Source of the DNA: Nemopilema nomurai
Lineage: Eukaryota > Cnidaria > Scyphozoa > Rhizostomeae > Rhizostomatidae
NCBI GenBank assembly: GCA_003864495.1
Contig: ML133488.1
Location: forward strand, 1,251,230 to 1,315,229
Direction of reading: 5' to 3'
DNA length: 64,000 nucleotides
The notes beneath the pieces were generated by a model. It did not search any database. It worked only from the letters and a program-made list of their open reading frames with translations, and was not told where the DNA came from. Position 1 is the first letter of the stretch, and every line of letters starts with the position of its first letter. The position numbers and the translations under genes were made by a program. This document shows positions 37,873 through 51,900 of the stretch, in pieces.

Positions 37873-39911
37873 TGGCGATTATGATCATTTTCAAACGAAG
37901 TGCAAATCCTTTCAGTGTTACAAAGCATTACAGGAAGACTACTCTAACGTCGCCCACTTTTGGTTTTACCCCGAAGATTTGGGTTATTAACAGCAATGGG
38001 CTTCGTGAATCAACGGGTTGAAATCTCTAGATATACATGCGTGAATTGCTTACAAACATTATATGACAGCATACAGACTCGTGAAGGCATTTCCCAGTCA
38101 TGATTGATCTTAGTGAATAAAACTTAATCATTTTCTAATACACTTTCATGCTTGCAAGACTTCTGTAGATTAACAACACTTTACTGGCTTGAAAGCTTTG
38201 CTGAGGTGATTTTTACATGTTGTGAATCAGATTTCCTGTTGACCATTTGGCAACGATGAATAGTGCATTGAATAATGCATTGTCTGTTACCGTTGCTGCC
38301 CGAGTTGCCGCGGATTTCTTGTATCGCATTAGGATTCTTCAAAAATAGCACAACTCCATCTTTTCAATTGGCACCACAAGGAGTGCGGGTTCCAAAATCC
38401 ACTCGTTCAATGCTGTGCTGTAATTCTGCGGGTGTCTGGAAGAAAGAACTTCGAGCCACTGTCACGATGAAGCAATTTCGGAGGCGGAAAAATATAATTT
38501 TAGGAAAAAGACTCAATAAAACACATTAAATCTACACCATTAAAACGAGTTTAACGGATATAAAGGATAGCAGGTCCTTTGCATTCGTGAAAATGCAGTG
38601 ATACGCATAGGAGAATGGAAATAAGGCGAAGATTCTGAGTTTCACTCGGTTAAAGCAGCACAACTCTTATCGGTAAACATTCTAAGGCGTATTACCATGG
38701 GAACTTAGTAAAGAAAGCGAGGTGATAGTAAAGTTGAAGGATCATTAATCTTGAAACGTATGACCCGAAGACGATTCTTGTGAATCAAAGAAATCCATAC
38801 ATGAGTTCTTGGTCCTTCCCAAAGATAAAAACTGCTTTGTTTTTTAGCAAAGGCCCCGTTGTTATCACTGACATGAAATGATAACAAACGAGTCTCACCT
38901 CCAATCACTTCTTCCTCTCGCGCCATTGTATGTCAACTGAAGGCATCACAAAGTGCAGTGGACAATGAAGATATATTGTCATGTCTTGCGGATATTAGAA
39001 GTATTGACCACACAATCGCAGCAAAAACTAATATTATACGGCTAATTTTAAGCGGGATACCAAAGCTGTCAGAAATGTTTCACACATATCAGAAAAATTA
39101 TACACAGCTTACAAGCCGTTGATTTAAAAAAATCCTAAAACGTTTTAAATGAAATTTTTACTTTTCACCAGTCAGATGTTTAAGAATAAAGATAAAAATT
39201 TTCAAGGCTATTGGAGGTACACCGTTAGAGAAGTCTACATTCTGAAAGAGGCCTGGGACAAAACTATGATTTACGCTGAAGCAACATGACACAACTCATG
39301 ACACAAATCGATCAATCTTGTAAATGCCTCGTTTGTGTGAAGAAGGTTTTCGAACACAGGTAAGAGCCGCGTGCTTGTATCCTCAAACATTAATCAATAA
39401 AGCTTCCTGTAATGATGATAACAACTATTCATAAAGAGAGCATTCCATACATGTGCCATGGCAGATGCCTCTAGCATCAATGCTTAACAGACGCGCTTTT
39501 CTTTCTACGGTCAGCGGACTAACGATCTGAATGGTTTTCTAATAACGACAAAAACGAAGTACAATCCGAGCCAAACCTTCTGCAACAAATATTTATTCCT
39601 GTGACAGGCAATTTGGTTTCTTCAAGCCTAATAAAGGCCATGCGTTTCCGCCTTCAGATCAGGATAATTAGGCCATCGCGGAGCCGCAAAAGGTCAAAAG
39701 GAAACAAGAATTACCTAAAGATACTGAGCTACAGTCATTAACAACTTTGCTTGTATTCCGACTTCAAATGTCCCTCATCGAGAAAAAAAATAAAAGGGTG
39801 AAAAATCTGATATTTTCAGGTAGCAAATTGTCACCATTAAGTCTTGAACTGATGCAGCAAAGTTGCCTTGATAGCACAATCTCCAAGTTAAGTAGATACA
39901 GCTAGATAATA

Positions 39912-42900
39912 TCAACGCCTTCCAAACTTTCCGCCTCCTCCTTTTGCTTTTTTGGATGCTGGTCCTTTGTTTCCCTTGTCGTTTTGCTGGAACAAAAGCA
40001 GAAGCAACAATGTCATCAAAACGAAATGTCCATGTAGCCAAATGTACTCGGGTATGTAAGCTTAATATCAGCCTCGGAAGGAGCACCAGCCTCTTATAGA
40101 CGAGACCCGGCTTAGTTGCCAAGCAGCCGGTCAAAATATATGCAGGAGGATACGAACCGCATTGACGTGCATTATGGCAAGTTGCAATGGGCTGGGCCCA
40201 GAATGCACTCGGGTACTTATTACAACGTTTGTGAACGCTGCGTGTTGCTTCACTTATATAAATAAAAGCGAAATTCTATCAATTTCCAACTCTCCGCTTT
40301 TTTATTTTCTTTATGACTGTCATCTTAAAATATTTGCGCAACAATCTCCCACTCGATAGCAGTCTCAGTTTGCCCACAAGAATGCTCAAAGCTACGTCCT
40401 ATTGTTTGCAATTGAACTTCATTACGTCACAAGCACATTGTTTCCAATTGAGTTTCAGTACGTCACAAACATATTGTTTCCAATTGAACATCACTACGCC
40501 ACAAACACATCGTTTCCAATTGAACTTCACTACGCCACAAACACATCGTTTCCAATTGAACTTCACTACGCCACAAACACATCGTTTCCAATTGAAATTC
40601 ACTACGTCACAAACACATTGTTTCCAATTGAACTTCACTACGTCACAAACTCAACTTTTCCAATTGAACTTCACTACAACACAAACATATCGCTTCAAAT
40701 TGAATACACTACGTCACAAACACATTGTTTCTAATCGAACCTCACTACAACACAAACACATTTGAAAATCACTACGTCACAAACACATTGTTTCTAATTG
40801 AACTTCTCTACGTCACAAACACATTGTTTCTAATCGAACCTCACTACAACACAAACACATTTGAACATCACTACGTCACAAACGCATCGTTTCCAATTGA
40901 ACTTCATTACGTCACAAACTCATTGTTTCCAATTGAAATTCACTACGTCACAAACACATTGTTTCCAATTGAACTTCATCCCGTCATAAACACACCGTTT
41001 CCAATTGAACTTCACTACGTCATAAACACAAACTCCTTTAACTGCACTTGCACTATGAAAATGTTAAAGTTTCGCCCCAAGTACTACACCTGTCGAAAGA
41101 CTCAGCTGACCACCGGGAAACATATTAGAAAAGGTGAGATTCCACTCCTGCGGCAAAATAACCATACCTTCCTCTTGACTGGAGGTGTTGATGAAGGAAT
41201 CACTTTGAAGAAGTTGTCAAGGCGGCCTTGGGTGGAAGAGCGTCGTGCCTTCTCCAGCTTCTTCGATCCATTTCGAATGCGATCCTCGCTGAATGGAAGG
41301 AGAGAGGGAAGTGATTACCACCGGCTTTGAATAAAGAGGGCATAACAAAGTGGCCTAAGTCAGAACGGTTAGCCTAAGCTGGAGAAGACTCAAGACGGAG
41401 GAAGTTCTCGTGCCGAAGACTTAAGTCATCTCTTCACCCTGGGAAAATAAATTATTAGCCAGGAAAAAGAACTCATTCTTACTTAATACCAACCAGCTGT
41501 ATAGAATCAAGGAGCCGATGGCTAAGAAAAAGTACATTGTGTGTAAATGCCTATAACCTTTTTTACTTTCTTCATCAATCATTGACAAACAGCTTTTAAG
41601 GGCAATAACTATGCAAAAACTCTTGGAGCCCCTTAAATTTCAAAGTCATTTTCATACGGGCTATCGGGATTCTATGTTGCGGTAGTGGCTAAATGCGTCC
41701 TTTGGTTTTGCCACATTTTTGCAAGAGGTCAATTCTGGCTGCTGGCTTCAAATTTACCATCACAATAACCAACATTTAGCCAAAACAAAAATAAGGTCAA
41801 AGATAGAAGTTGGGCTCCCGCTTTGGGCTAAAGCGGATTTAGATCGATCACTCAAAGGCAAGATAATCTTCAGGCACGGGCAGCCTTTGACTGAAGCACA
41901 CGCGAAGGAGCCTAGTAGAATGGGAACAGATTTGGTTGAGCAGATTTCTTGGATCAAAAGATTAAAGTGCTGGGCCCTCTGTTATGGCTATCGTGTTGTA
42001 ACCACGGCAACATAAGTACTTCAATAAACCAACTAAACCCTCAGACAGCTACAAATGAGGTCCTTACGTAAAGAAAAACGCTTTGTATATAAGCTTCCTT
42101 TCGATCAAATTTTTTTTAGAACACCCAGGGTTGCTTCTCTTTCTTTGCTCATTCCGCATTTATTTTCGTGATCAGTACACTTGGAATATAATATGACCGG
42201 GAGAATAAAAAGTTTTGGTACATAAAATTAACACTTTGTGACAGCCATATTTTTATCGTGGAGAAGGGAAGAGAGATTTCTCAATCAGATCATGTTGCTA
42301 ATACTGATGTCAACAGAACGGTTACTGGACATGGTTTCCATTTTGGCACTTTTCAGTGGTACTGTTTTTGTCGGTCTGTCGGTGTATGTCTGTCTGTATG
42401 ACTGCATGTTTGTCGGTCTGTCTGTCTGTTTGTCTGTCTGTCTGCAGCTTGCTTGTCAGTCTGTCTGTCTATAGTAGGGATGGTACTAAAATTATCTAGC
42501 AACGAATACCTGCGGTGCCTGATTTCGTGTCCCATTTTCCTGCATACTTTAAATGATAAATATCCCGAGTAAATACAAAACAATGGGGAGTATAAGATTA
42601 GTTTGGCTTAACCAAAATGCGATTAATCGCAGATTGTCGAAACGCAGTCATGTTTACTTGAGATGGCATACCAAATGCATAACTTCTTGGCTATGAGTGA
42701 GGGGTGAGAAATCTAGTGAATGGTGATTCGTAGCAAGATGGTTCTGCTTAATAGAACTGTCAACCCTGGTTGATCCTTGTTGGCTATACGCTTTTTTATA
42801 AGGAACCACTTTATAAGGAACCCACATGTAGAAGGCCGAAATATTTAAAGAACGTGAATAATGAAATCACTAAGGAACTTGAAAAATTTTTATAACTACA

Positions 42901-45900
42901 AGCATCAAGAACTAAAAAGCCGGTTCTATTCATTTGCAGCCAATACTGGCATATATTGTTTGCTATTCGTGTGTCAAGTAATTCTTTGAGTAGTTTCCAT
43001 ATATGCTGTCGGATGATATTGATGGAATGGACATGATACTTATTAATTAAGATTTCACTTTTGAATTGATAACTTTGTTCCTACCTTCTTTGCGTTTTTG
43101 CTCCTGAGTTCTAGCCACAAGTAAATGCAAAATTCAAAATTTTCATATTTTTCCTGTTTCTGTACTATTTCAATGGCATATGAAAGGCAGTCAAAATTAA
43201 GGAACTTTTAAGGAACTTTTGGTACTAAAATCTGATGATTTGTCGTCTACGAATAAGGAACTTTGGAACTAGGCCTTGATGTAGGCTCATTCATTTTTTC
43301 TAAAGACAGAGCTACTGGGAGTGGATTCATTTCTTCATAAGTAGAATCATCCTTGGCTTGCCAAAGAGTCTAAGCTTCAAATCCCTTTCTAATAATCTGG
43401 AGGCAGGCGCCGAAACGAGACTCGAGATCGCACTTCATCGATCTTCAGGTGCATGGGAAATAAATCAGACGTGACGTCACAAGTCCAAGTATACGTATCA
43501 TACACTAAGGTAAACACAGTTAATAGGTTACTTAAAGGACTTTAAGAAAGAGCAGCAAAGAGGCTGTCCCACCAGCATACTAGTAGTTGCCACGTGACAG
43601 GAGCCTCGCGAAGACTATACGCTACGCTCGCAATGGCAAAAATTTCTTTAAATGACCAGAATGAATTCGCATTGTTGTGTTGTGTATACGAGGAGGAAGA
43701 GGGTGGGTCTACGGACTGAGAAACAGCGGTCGCTGCGTAGGAATCTGAAGATGCACAGTGGGGCCCTCTTCCTACCCATTAACCAAGCTTCAAAGCAATT
43801 CAGAAAGGACTTTAGGCGAAAAATACAACCCAAGAATTGCACTACCCAGGGCATCTATAGTCACGCCCATCAATACGGTACACTGTGCGCATACTGAGAA
43901 CAAGGTCTCCTCTGATCAATCCACAAACAAAGAAACCTATTGATTGATTTAGGTCAGAAAAGACCGTTTGAATTTAAACTAAAAAGGACAGAAAATGGTC
44001 TGGATGATAGGGACTTTGCCAATTTGGCTTTTCTAGGGCAAGAATAACGGGATTTCAATCTAAAATATTCTTGATGCTGAAAAGTATTTGTGTGAATCAA
44101 AGACACTAATATCATCACACAATTATGAAGGATGCATTCATGATATCTTTATACATATTCATTGTATCTTTAAATGCCAGATTGAATAAATACATTTCAA
44201 TGGACGGAACTTTGACTGCACAGTCCTTTCCTATTAGCAAGCCACTGAAAGATCTTCTATTACAACGAAGCTATATTCCTGCTTTTATTTATAAAGGGCA
44301 GTCATGGCAACAGCCAGAAGACTCTTCTAGAAGGAGTAACATGCGAGGACGCTTTCCCTTTACAGCCTTGTAGTATTACAAAGAAAGATGACTTCAAAGA
44401 TGTCAAAACAAGAATAAAAACGAGAAAGGAAAAGCAACCCGTTATTCATCGATTGAAGAAACGGGTCATCGAAAAACCATAATGACAAGGACAGGATAGT
44501 TCACTTAACAACGAAACTTTCACTCACTTGAAACCTTTCTCTTCACTCATGAATTTTACAAGACCTTCTTCGTCAGGATCTGTCCATTTCAACTAGGAGC
44601 AATCAACGGTAAATAGCTGTGAAATTAACGCATATTTTACTCCTAAAAAGTATCTAAGAGGCTTCTTCTTTTCTAAAGTCTGATTACTGGATTCCAATGT
44701 AAAAAGGGAAGAACTATGGCATCTTGTATTGAGAGCAGTGACCGTCGACTTATCTTACTTTTGCCTGTCAAATAGTATAGGGAGGTAAATAGAACATATT
44801 TGCGTCAAAGCTGTAAAATAGTTCCATAAGAGGAGGGATGGTGGTGAAATTACTGACAAAACGATGGCAACAGTAGTTTGCCTTTCTTTAAAAACTGTCG
44901 CTTTGCAAATGCAGTGCCCCACACAACAGCGTGAAAGGAGGGTCAACGAACGTGGACCATAGAATTAATAGAATCCATCTACAATTCATTTTACTAACAA
45001 GATGACCCTGTACTGAAACACTCTGACAAAACAAAGGCCGTGGAGTGTCATTAACGTCAAAGATGTTAGGCTTGTAGAGACTGAGTTAAAAAAAATCCCA
45101 TCTTCAGTTCATCAACTCATCTTCACTAAATAGCAACGTCGGTTTATATTTAACATTGAGCAAACAGTGTGGCCTGCGTTAGCAGAAATAGAATTCATAT
45201 ATTCTCACCTCTATTTCTGACGCAGGAGTGACTTCTGGACTTTTAAATAGCTCTCTGGATTCCTAGAGACCGGATGTTTAAGAGAATTCACACCTCATTT
45301 CTTGCAAGAGCTATATGGCGATAATTAACAGACTCTAGCTGCAGACTTAACAATAACATAGTACAAACGGTGAATGTTACACAACAAATGTACTAAAACT
45401 AGCTGCCATAAGTGGGTCCAGCCAAGTCTTTTTCGACGTGCAGAAAACAGGGAACCGATATCTGACTGCGTTTATTGGATGGTTTTTACGATACAGGCTG
45501 GAAATTACTGCATCATATTGAGACAGCCGTCAATAGAAATGACCGAAAATATTATATCGTTTGTTGTTTGGAGCAGAAAAGGAATTTCTGGGCTCTCTAG
45601 TTATAAACAGAAATAGGGCCCTCGCTAAACTGTGCAACACCCCTTGTTGGAAACGATTGATACCGCTCGTCATTGAAGCGGATGCTCTAGGGAGTAATAT
45701 GAGTCAATGACTTGAGAAAACTTATGGGCTTAACATAAGGTTCTTATACTAAAAATATAACCTTCTTTATTTCTGACCTTTGAGAATAAATCTACGTCGT
45801 TACAGCTAACGCGACCAAAATTGCAACTGAAGCTTCTCATTGCCCACCAAGACAACAGGAAACATAATAACCGACCATCTAATGGCTTTTACTGCTAGTA

Positions 45901-48900
45901 CAATAAAATTTTAAGCTCATTTTTGCATCAATAGTAGCAATAGTTACACTTATAGTGACAATTTTCAACATTGAAAACTCGAGATTTTAGTATCGATAGT
46001 TATAGATTATTCCACTAACAGTGACAATTATTGGCAATGAAAGCTGCAGATAGGTGTCATCATCGTCACGAACATCAAAAACGCAAATCACATCAACCAC
46101 ACCTTCTTCTCCGCCCATGCATTACTTGCTTCAACGCAATATTGTGTAAGTCTTTCTTACCTAATCACGCCGTAAGAATGTCTCAGCCCCACAATGGCTA
46201 ATCTATAGATCTTGATTATAAACATAAGGAGCTTTCCGGTAAACCTCTCACACCGGAACTCGTCTATAGGAAATCTTGTGAAGAGACGAGACTGCTGTCT
46301 CTAGAAAACAGCTGGGTATTGTCAGAAACATTATTGATGGTATGAAAGGTTGCAGTTTTGAATGAAAATGATTTCGACAGTTACCTTGAATTTCCAACCT
46401 TCTGGGACAGGATATTTCTAAATAGAAAACGGTTTTCAAATTTAGATGACACTATGGAAGTAAAAACATATTTATAAATGTTCTTTTGGTAAATGTTACG
46501 GATAATAATTTGAATGAAGATTAATACCGCAGTTAGTCGCTCTTCCTATCAATACGCGCTTGAAAAGCTCTTTCAGTCAAAAAAAATGCAATCGCTAGCT
46601 GCAGTGCAGAACGAGAGACAAAATATTACGAAATTTCCTATTTGGAAGGCGAAATGGAATGTGCTATTAATAGTAAATATCCAAAAATTCTCTGTCTTTT
46701 GAATACTTTGCTTTGTTTAAAATAGAGGTCATCAACACGCTTTTTAACGCGAGACGACAAATGGGATGAAAGTGAACGCCATCTTCTTTTAAAGCAAAGG
46801 CTCCACTGCTACGTGAGTTGTTTCTTGCTAGAAGCGAAGACCGCTTAGCCTTTTTGGTAACATGACTTCTCCAGCTCGTGAATAATTCAACACTGTGACA
46901 CAATCTCATTCAACACAATCTAAAGATTTACTTAGGGAAGAACCAGATGAGATTTGAATAATCATATGTTGGTAAGCCAGAAGGAAGCAGACATACAAAA
47001 GCAAGCAGGGACAGAAGTGACCAAGGGTTCCTCTAGAACAGTCATATAAGCCCAAGGACATTTTAATCGGGGTAAAGAGTGATAGAAAGCCCAGACAACG
47101 GTAAAACTTTTGGTAGCAAATTGCGCAGTATGGAAGCTGCGTTGAATGAGAGCAAATTACAACAAAATAAAACAACATAGGAAGACAGTCAAAAGTAAAT
47201 GGAATTGATTGCTACTTACAGATTTATCCAAATTCTTGATGACTTCTTCGATATTTTTGTGTTGTTTAATCAGCGTAATTGCTTTCTTGGGTCCGATACC
47301 TTGATGTGATAAGTTGATTACATGTTAAAGGTAAGTTGCTTGGCGGTCAACCGAAATCAAGATAATTGCTTCATAATGAGCCAGACTATTTGTGTGAGTT
47401 TTTTTAAAAATTTGCTTAATGATAGCTAGAAATAGCGGGACCAGTTTTTGCATACTTAAAGTACTATTTCGTCCGACACTCCTCTGATTATGCAAACGTC
47501 GGAAAATGACCAAAATCAGACAAACTAAAGAGTGACAAGAAGAACGTATGATTGGCTCTAATTTACCAATCACTGTAACTTGACATATCGCTTTTAGACG
47601 AGCCTAAGGGAACTAAGAACTGGACGTTACTATTGTGCCATGTAGATGTTACAAACTGCTTTATGGAAGAGATACTACGTTTAGGCAGATTGACAAAGCG
47701 TTTTCAAAGCACACATTCTGGGGTGACTAAATAAAGGCATTCGTCTCAGCTATAAATAATTAATAGTAAAATGAGAAGGCAATAATCGTTCTTACTTAAT
47801 ACAAATTTTGAATACATCAGCAGCAAGTCTAAAGCTAGACAGTAAGACAAAGCATTCAAGTACTGTAGAGAAAATTACGACACACCTTTGATAGAGTCGC
47901 AATAGTCACATCCAAGAAGTATACACAAGTCGATGAACTAAGGCAAAGAAATAATTCAACTTTCATTGCCACCAAGAAAATGTCAAAGGACTGTAAACAT
48001 TAAAGTCAAAGTATTGCTTAAAGTTTCATGCTACGGGGAAACATTGCTTAAGGGTCAAAAGAGATACACATCATAGCAACAATCCACAATATTACATCAG
48101 AGGCTTTTAGAAATGAGATCATGTATGTAAAAAGTCATTGGAAGAAGTCACGAAAGAAGTAATTGTATTTGAATTTCGCAAAATTGCTATTATCGTCTGC
48201 TGTACACGCGTAAACTTTTATTGGTGAATTGAAATGCTTTGAATTTCCGAAAGGTAGACAGAAGACTTGAGAGAGAACCTGAATTTTTTTAAGCTAATTG
48301 GACTCTCTAAAGGTATAAAGGTATGAGTACACTGTTACTCGGCATTTGCAACCCAAAACAGAGCCTCTAATCTTTTGGAAATACACGAGACAAGCAGGAA
48401 AAAATAGACACGAAAAAGGGTTTATGATAGAATCCCATTGTAATGTGCATTCTACAGCGGGTAAATTTAGATTGAGCTCAAGAATAAACGGAGATAATCT
48501 CAAAAGTCAATCTGAGCTGCAAACAGCCTAATCGGGATTCGTTCTGATTAATCTTTCGATCCGATTATATCGTAGTGATACTATAAATATTTGTGAGGCG
48601 GGTTAAAAATAATCATGTTTGGGTTGATCTTAAGAAAACAAAAGAGGAGGGTCTGAAATGTTTACTTTGGAGAAAGAGGTGTCTTGGATGGAGACGGCTT
48701 TCTTATTGCTTTGAACAAAAACAACACCCAGATCGGTAAAACATGGACATTTCTGTTATGCTATCGTTGCATATCTTCGTGGCAAAACCTAGGTACCTCG
48801 AGATAGAGCACAAGGCGACAAGGGGCTGGTTGAAGCAACTGAATTTGTTGTTAAGCAATATTATCGCTAGTTTAAAAGATAATTTCATCATTGTAAAATC

Positions 48901-51900
48901 AAAACAAATCTCTAATGAAAGATGAGACGCTTATTGGCAACGATTCACTCCATTGGCACTAGCTTTCACTGATGTGGAAGTATACCCTGGGTACCAGACT
49001 CACTATTTACATATAGTGGAAGTAATGTTTGGTTGCAATGACTCTTCCCATTCCAACAAACGCCCAAAGGCGAGACCAAAGAAGGTAATGGATGATGATG
49101 CAATGAGAGCGCAATGCAAAGTTGAACAGAAATCAGCCCCGCACCCATTTCATGATACTGAAACTACGAAAAACTGAGGTATAAATGAGGTATAAAAACC
49201 GATGAGAAAAATTATACAAAAATGAAATCCGTTTTGTCAACATTGCTTGGCGAATAATTTTGCTTTACTGTGAAAAAATATTATTGCATTTAGGCACTCG
49301 TTAGGCATCGCCATGGTGGTAAATGTTATGACTGGGATTACCTCTTCTTGCGACAGTTCCAATCCTTCTAGCACTTGGTTTAGATGGTATTCTTGTATCG
49401 GCATTTTTCTGAAAAAGGAGGGGTACTTTGGGTAGACTTAAGTCGAATTCATGCATATAAATTCGATAAAATTAAACAGTGTAGTCGTAAGCAAAACACA
49501 AAATTTGAATAATCAGATCAGCTGGCTTACCATAGGGAAAAGCAACGTATTTAAGAACGCCTCCAGGAAAAGGTTCGCCATTTTGGAAATTATTTAGCCA
49601 ATCGAACTAGCCATCATTAGGGCTTTTAAAAATGTGATGTAAGAACATTTATGAGTCAATATCCACACATCACTTAATGAATAAGTAATTAAATGGTATG
49701 AAACTTTCCAAAAGAGGTGAGAAGAATTGGTAAGCTTTGTAAGTCGGCAAGAGCAAAGAATAACAGTAAGTTTAACGTCAGGTTACCTGGCTTCGCTGAA
49801 CGTCAGATGCCTAAGAACAACTGAAGATCCGAATGTGAGCGAGTCCATGTCCTCCGTAGCTGTGGCGAACACCTAACGATCAGTGTAAGAGGTGAACAGT
49901 GACGTAGCCAGGGTGAGAAAATAAGGGGGGGAGGGTAAACCAGAGAGAAATTTAGCAGTGGGTCCAGGTCTTCCATAGGGAATTTTTTTAAGATCACGCA
50001 CTTTAGAATGCTGGAAAATTCATTTTATTTTTGGTTCATAAAGAACTTCGAATGTGAAGCCAAAAACGGACTTATTTAGCAGGAACCGTGGCAAAAGGGC
50101 TTTTGAAGATTGCTTTCTTCTCGGTGTGGTCTACAGTGAAAACCAGGCAGGAGGTGCAAGAGGGCTAATCTATGCTACAATCCTATTACGCATATACACG
50201 GGTAGTTCTTGATATAGGGAAAGAGAACCATTTTTACCTCAATGATTTACTAGTTGCTAAAAAGTAAAAAACATAATGAGTAGAAGATGGAGAAGTGAGA
50301 ATGATTTGATTCAGTAGAACAAAAATGATGTGTGCACTTTTCCTTCCATCTCAAAATTAAATTGGGAAATAATTTTCTTGCTTTTGATCTAACACAAAAA
50401 CACAAGTGCTTAATACCTTGCCCCCTTTTACAAGCTCAGCGCACTGGGCTTCTGCCTCACATGGTGCCTGAAAAAGAGGAACATAGAAGCTGTCAAAAGA
50501 GTGAAAAGAGTGTCTATTCAGTACATTGAACGTTGGCCATGTGTGTGTGGGCTATGACAACACAGAAAATGTTCCAATGAAATGTTCAGCTTGGTAATTG
50601 AAATGTCATGACAAAAGACACCTCCAGGGGGTGTCTTGTTTGGTGAATGAAATAAAAATGTAGGAAGTATTTTGATAGGTGGAGGGGACACAAAGCTTCA
50701 AACCAAATACAATATGAACAACCCAGCCACTGAAAGAGGCCAGCCCTTGCTTTGCATGTTTTTTTGCATCTGAAGGGACATTTTAGGTACAAAGTGGGCA
50801 GAAGATGGGCACCTTTGTGAGCTGCAAAGGGGCAATTCATCTTGTCTACTTACCATTATCAAGTATGGGTTGAGATATCAGAGAAAAGGTATCCTATTCT
50901 TGGTATATAAAACATAATCAAGTATGCCAAATTATCAAATGGCAACTTTTAAATAGCTGGTAAGTGATGGACAATTGCAAGCTTCTGGACTGAACTATCA
51001 GCAAAATATTTAAACATACTTACATCTACATATGGAATACCCATAAGTGTAAGCAATTTTTTGCATTCTTCATTGTGTGCTGGAGTTACTTTTACCTAAA
51101 ACACATTGAAATTATTTTATAAAAAAATCCTCTAAGTAAAGTTAGTTAGCATAAACTTGAATAGCATAGCATAAATTTAAAAAATGTCATGTGCAAACTT
51201 AAAATATCTTATGAATCAAAATGCAAAGATTCTAAAGCAATAGATGTCTCATATCTGAAACTGACGGACACTGCAAAGAGCTCCACTACAGTCAGTAGGT
51301 AACCAAAAAACATTCATCCTGTATCACTAAAACTACTTAAAGGCTATAGAAATGAGGGCATAGATTAAAGCTTTTTGGAAACCAGTTGTGAAATCTTTTT
51401 TCAGATTAAAGTGGATCAAAAGATCAATCACTATTGCTTTAGAGGCCTATTATTATGTCATAATATTCTTTCAGATGTCAAACATACCAATCGCCTTGAA
51501 AACTTTTCAACTGTCTCGGCATCACCTAAATTTATAGATTGAATATCATGAAAAATCTAATGGCCTATAAACATAAAACAGTAAAATCAAAACATAATCA
51601 AACAAGTCAGATAATCGAAGGACTGTTGTATTGTAAAATCTAATACATGTTGTACCTGGGATTAGATTAGCTGATCCACAAAAATATTTGGAAAGAGTTT
51701 GTAGATACCTGTTTCATTTGCAGCATCCAGTTGTTTCTGGGCTTCAGCTCTTCTCTCTGACCTTTTAGCCAGCTACCAGTAAAAACAATTGAAGTACTGT
51801 TTATCAACAGTTTAGCTCAAAGAAAAAGCTTCAGATTTGCACAGACACAAATTGCACAGAATAAAATCTTACATTACTGGCCCATCACCTTGGCTTTAAT

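Larger units (their letters stand above)
36114..39911. other. Intergenic between protease start and FEN1 stop
   Basis: No supported exon. It holds the protease promoter side, a G-rich run (36662-36718), a minisatellite (about 37600-37872) and the FEN1 3' flank. Long open frames at 37513-37928 are by-products of the minisatellite. Confidence 0.5.

Noticed and set aside
37513..37928. Proline/tyrosine-rich repeated minus-strand frames resembling a structural or collagen-like protein
   Set aside because: They are by-products of the roughly 30-bp minisatellite. Three overlapping frames are open at once, and there is no signal peptide or splice-consistent partner.
40313..41330. Long plus-strand open frames (150 and 201 codons) as a repeat protein gene
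   Set aside because: They are produced by the 36-bp satellite (a multiple of three). The same region is open on the minus strand, and it lies in a FEN1 intron between confirmed exons.
42238..42583. Open frames over the CTGT microsatellite
   Set aside because: Simple-repeat translation only (SVCLSVCL / RQTDRQT).
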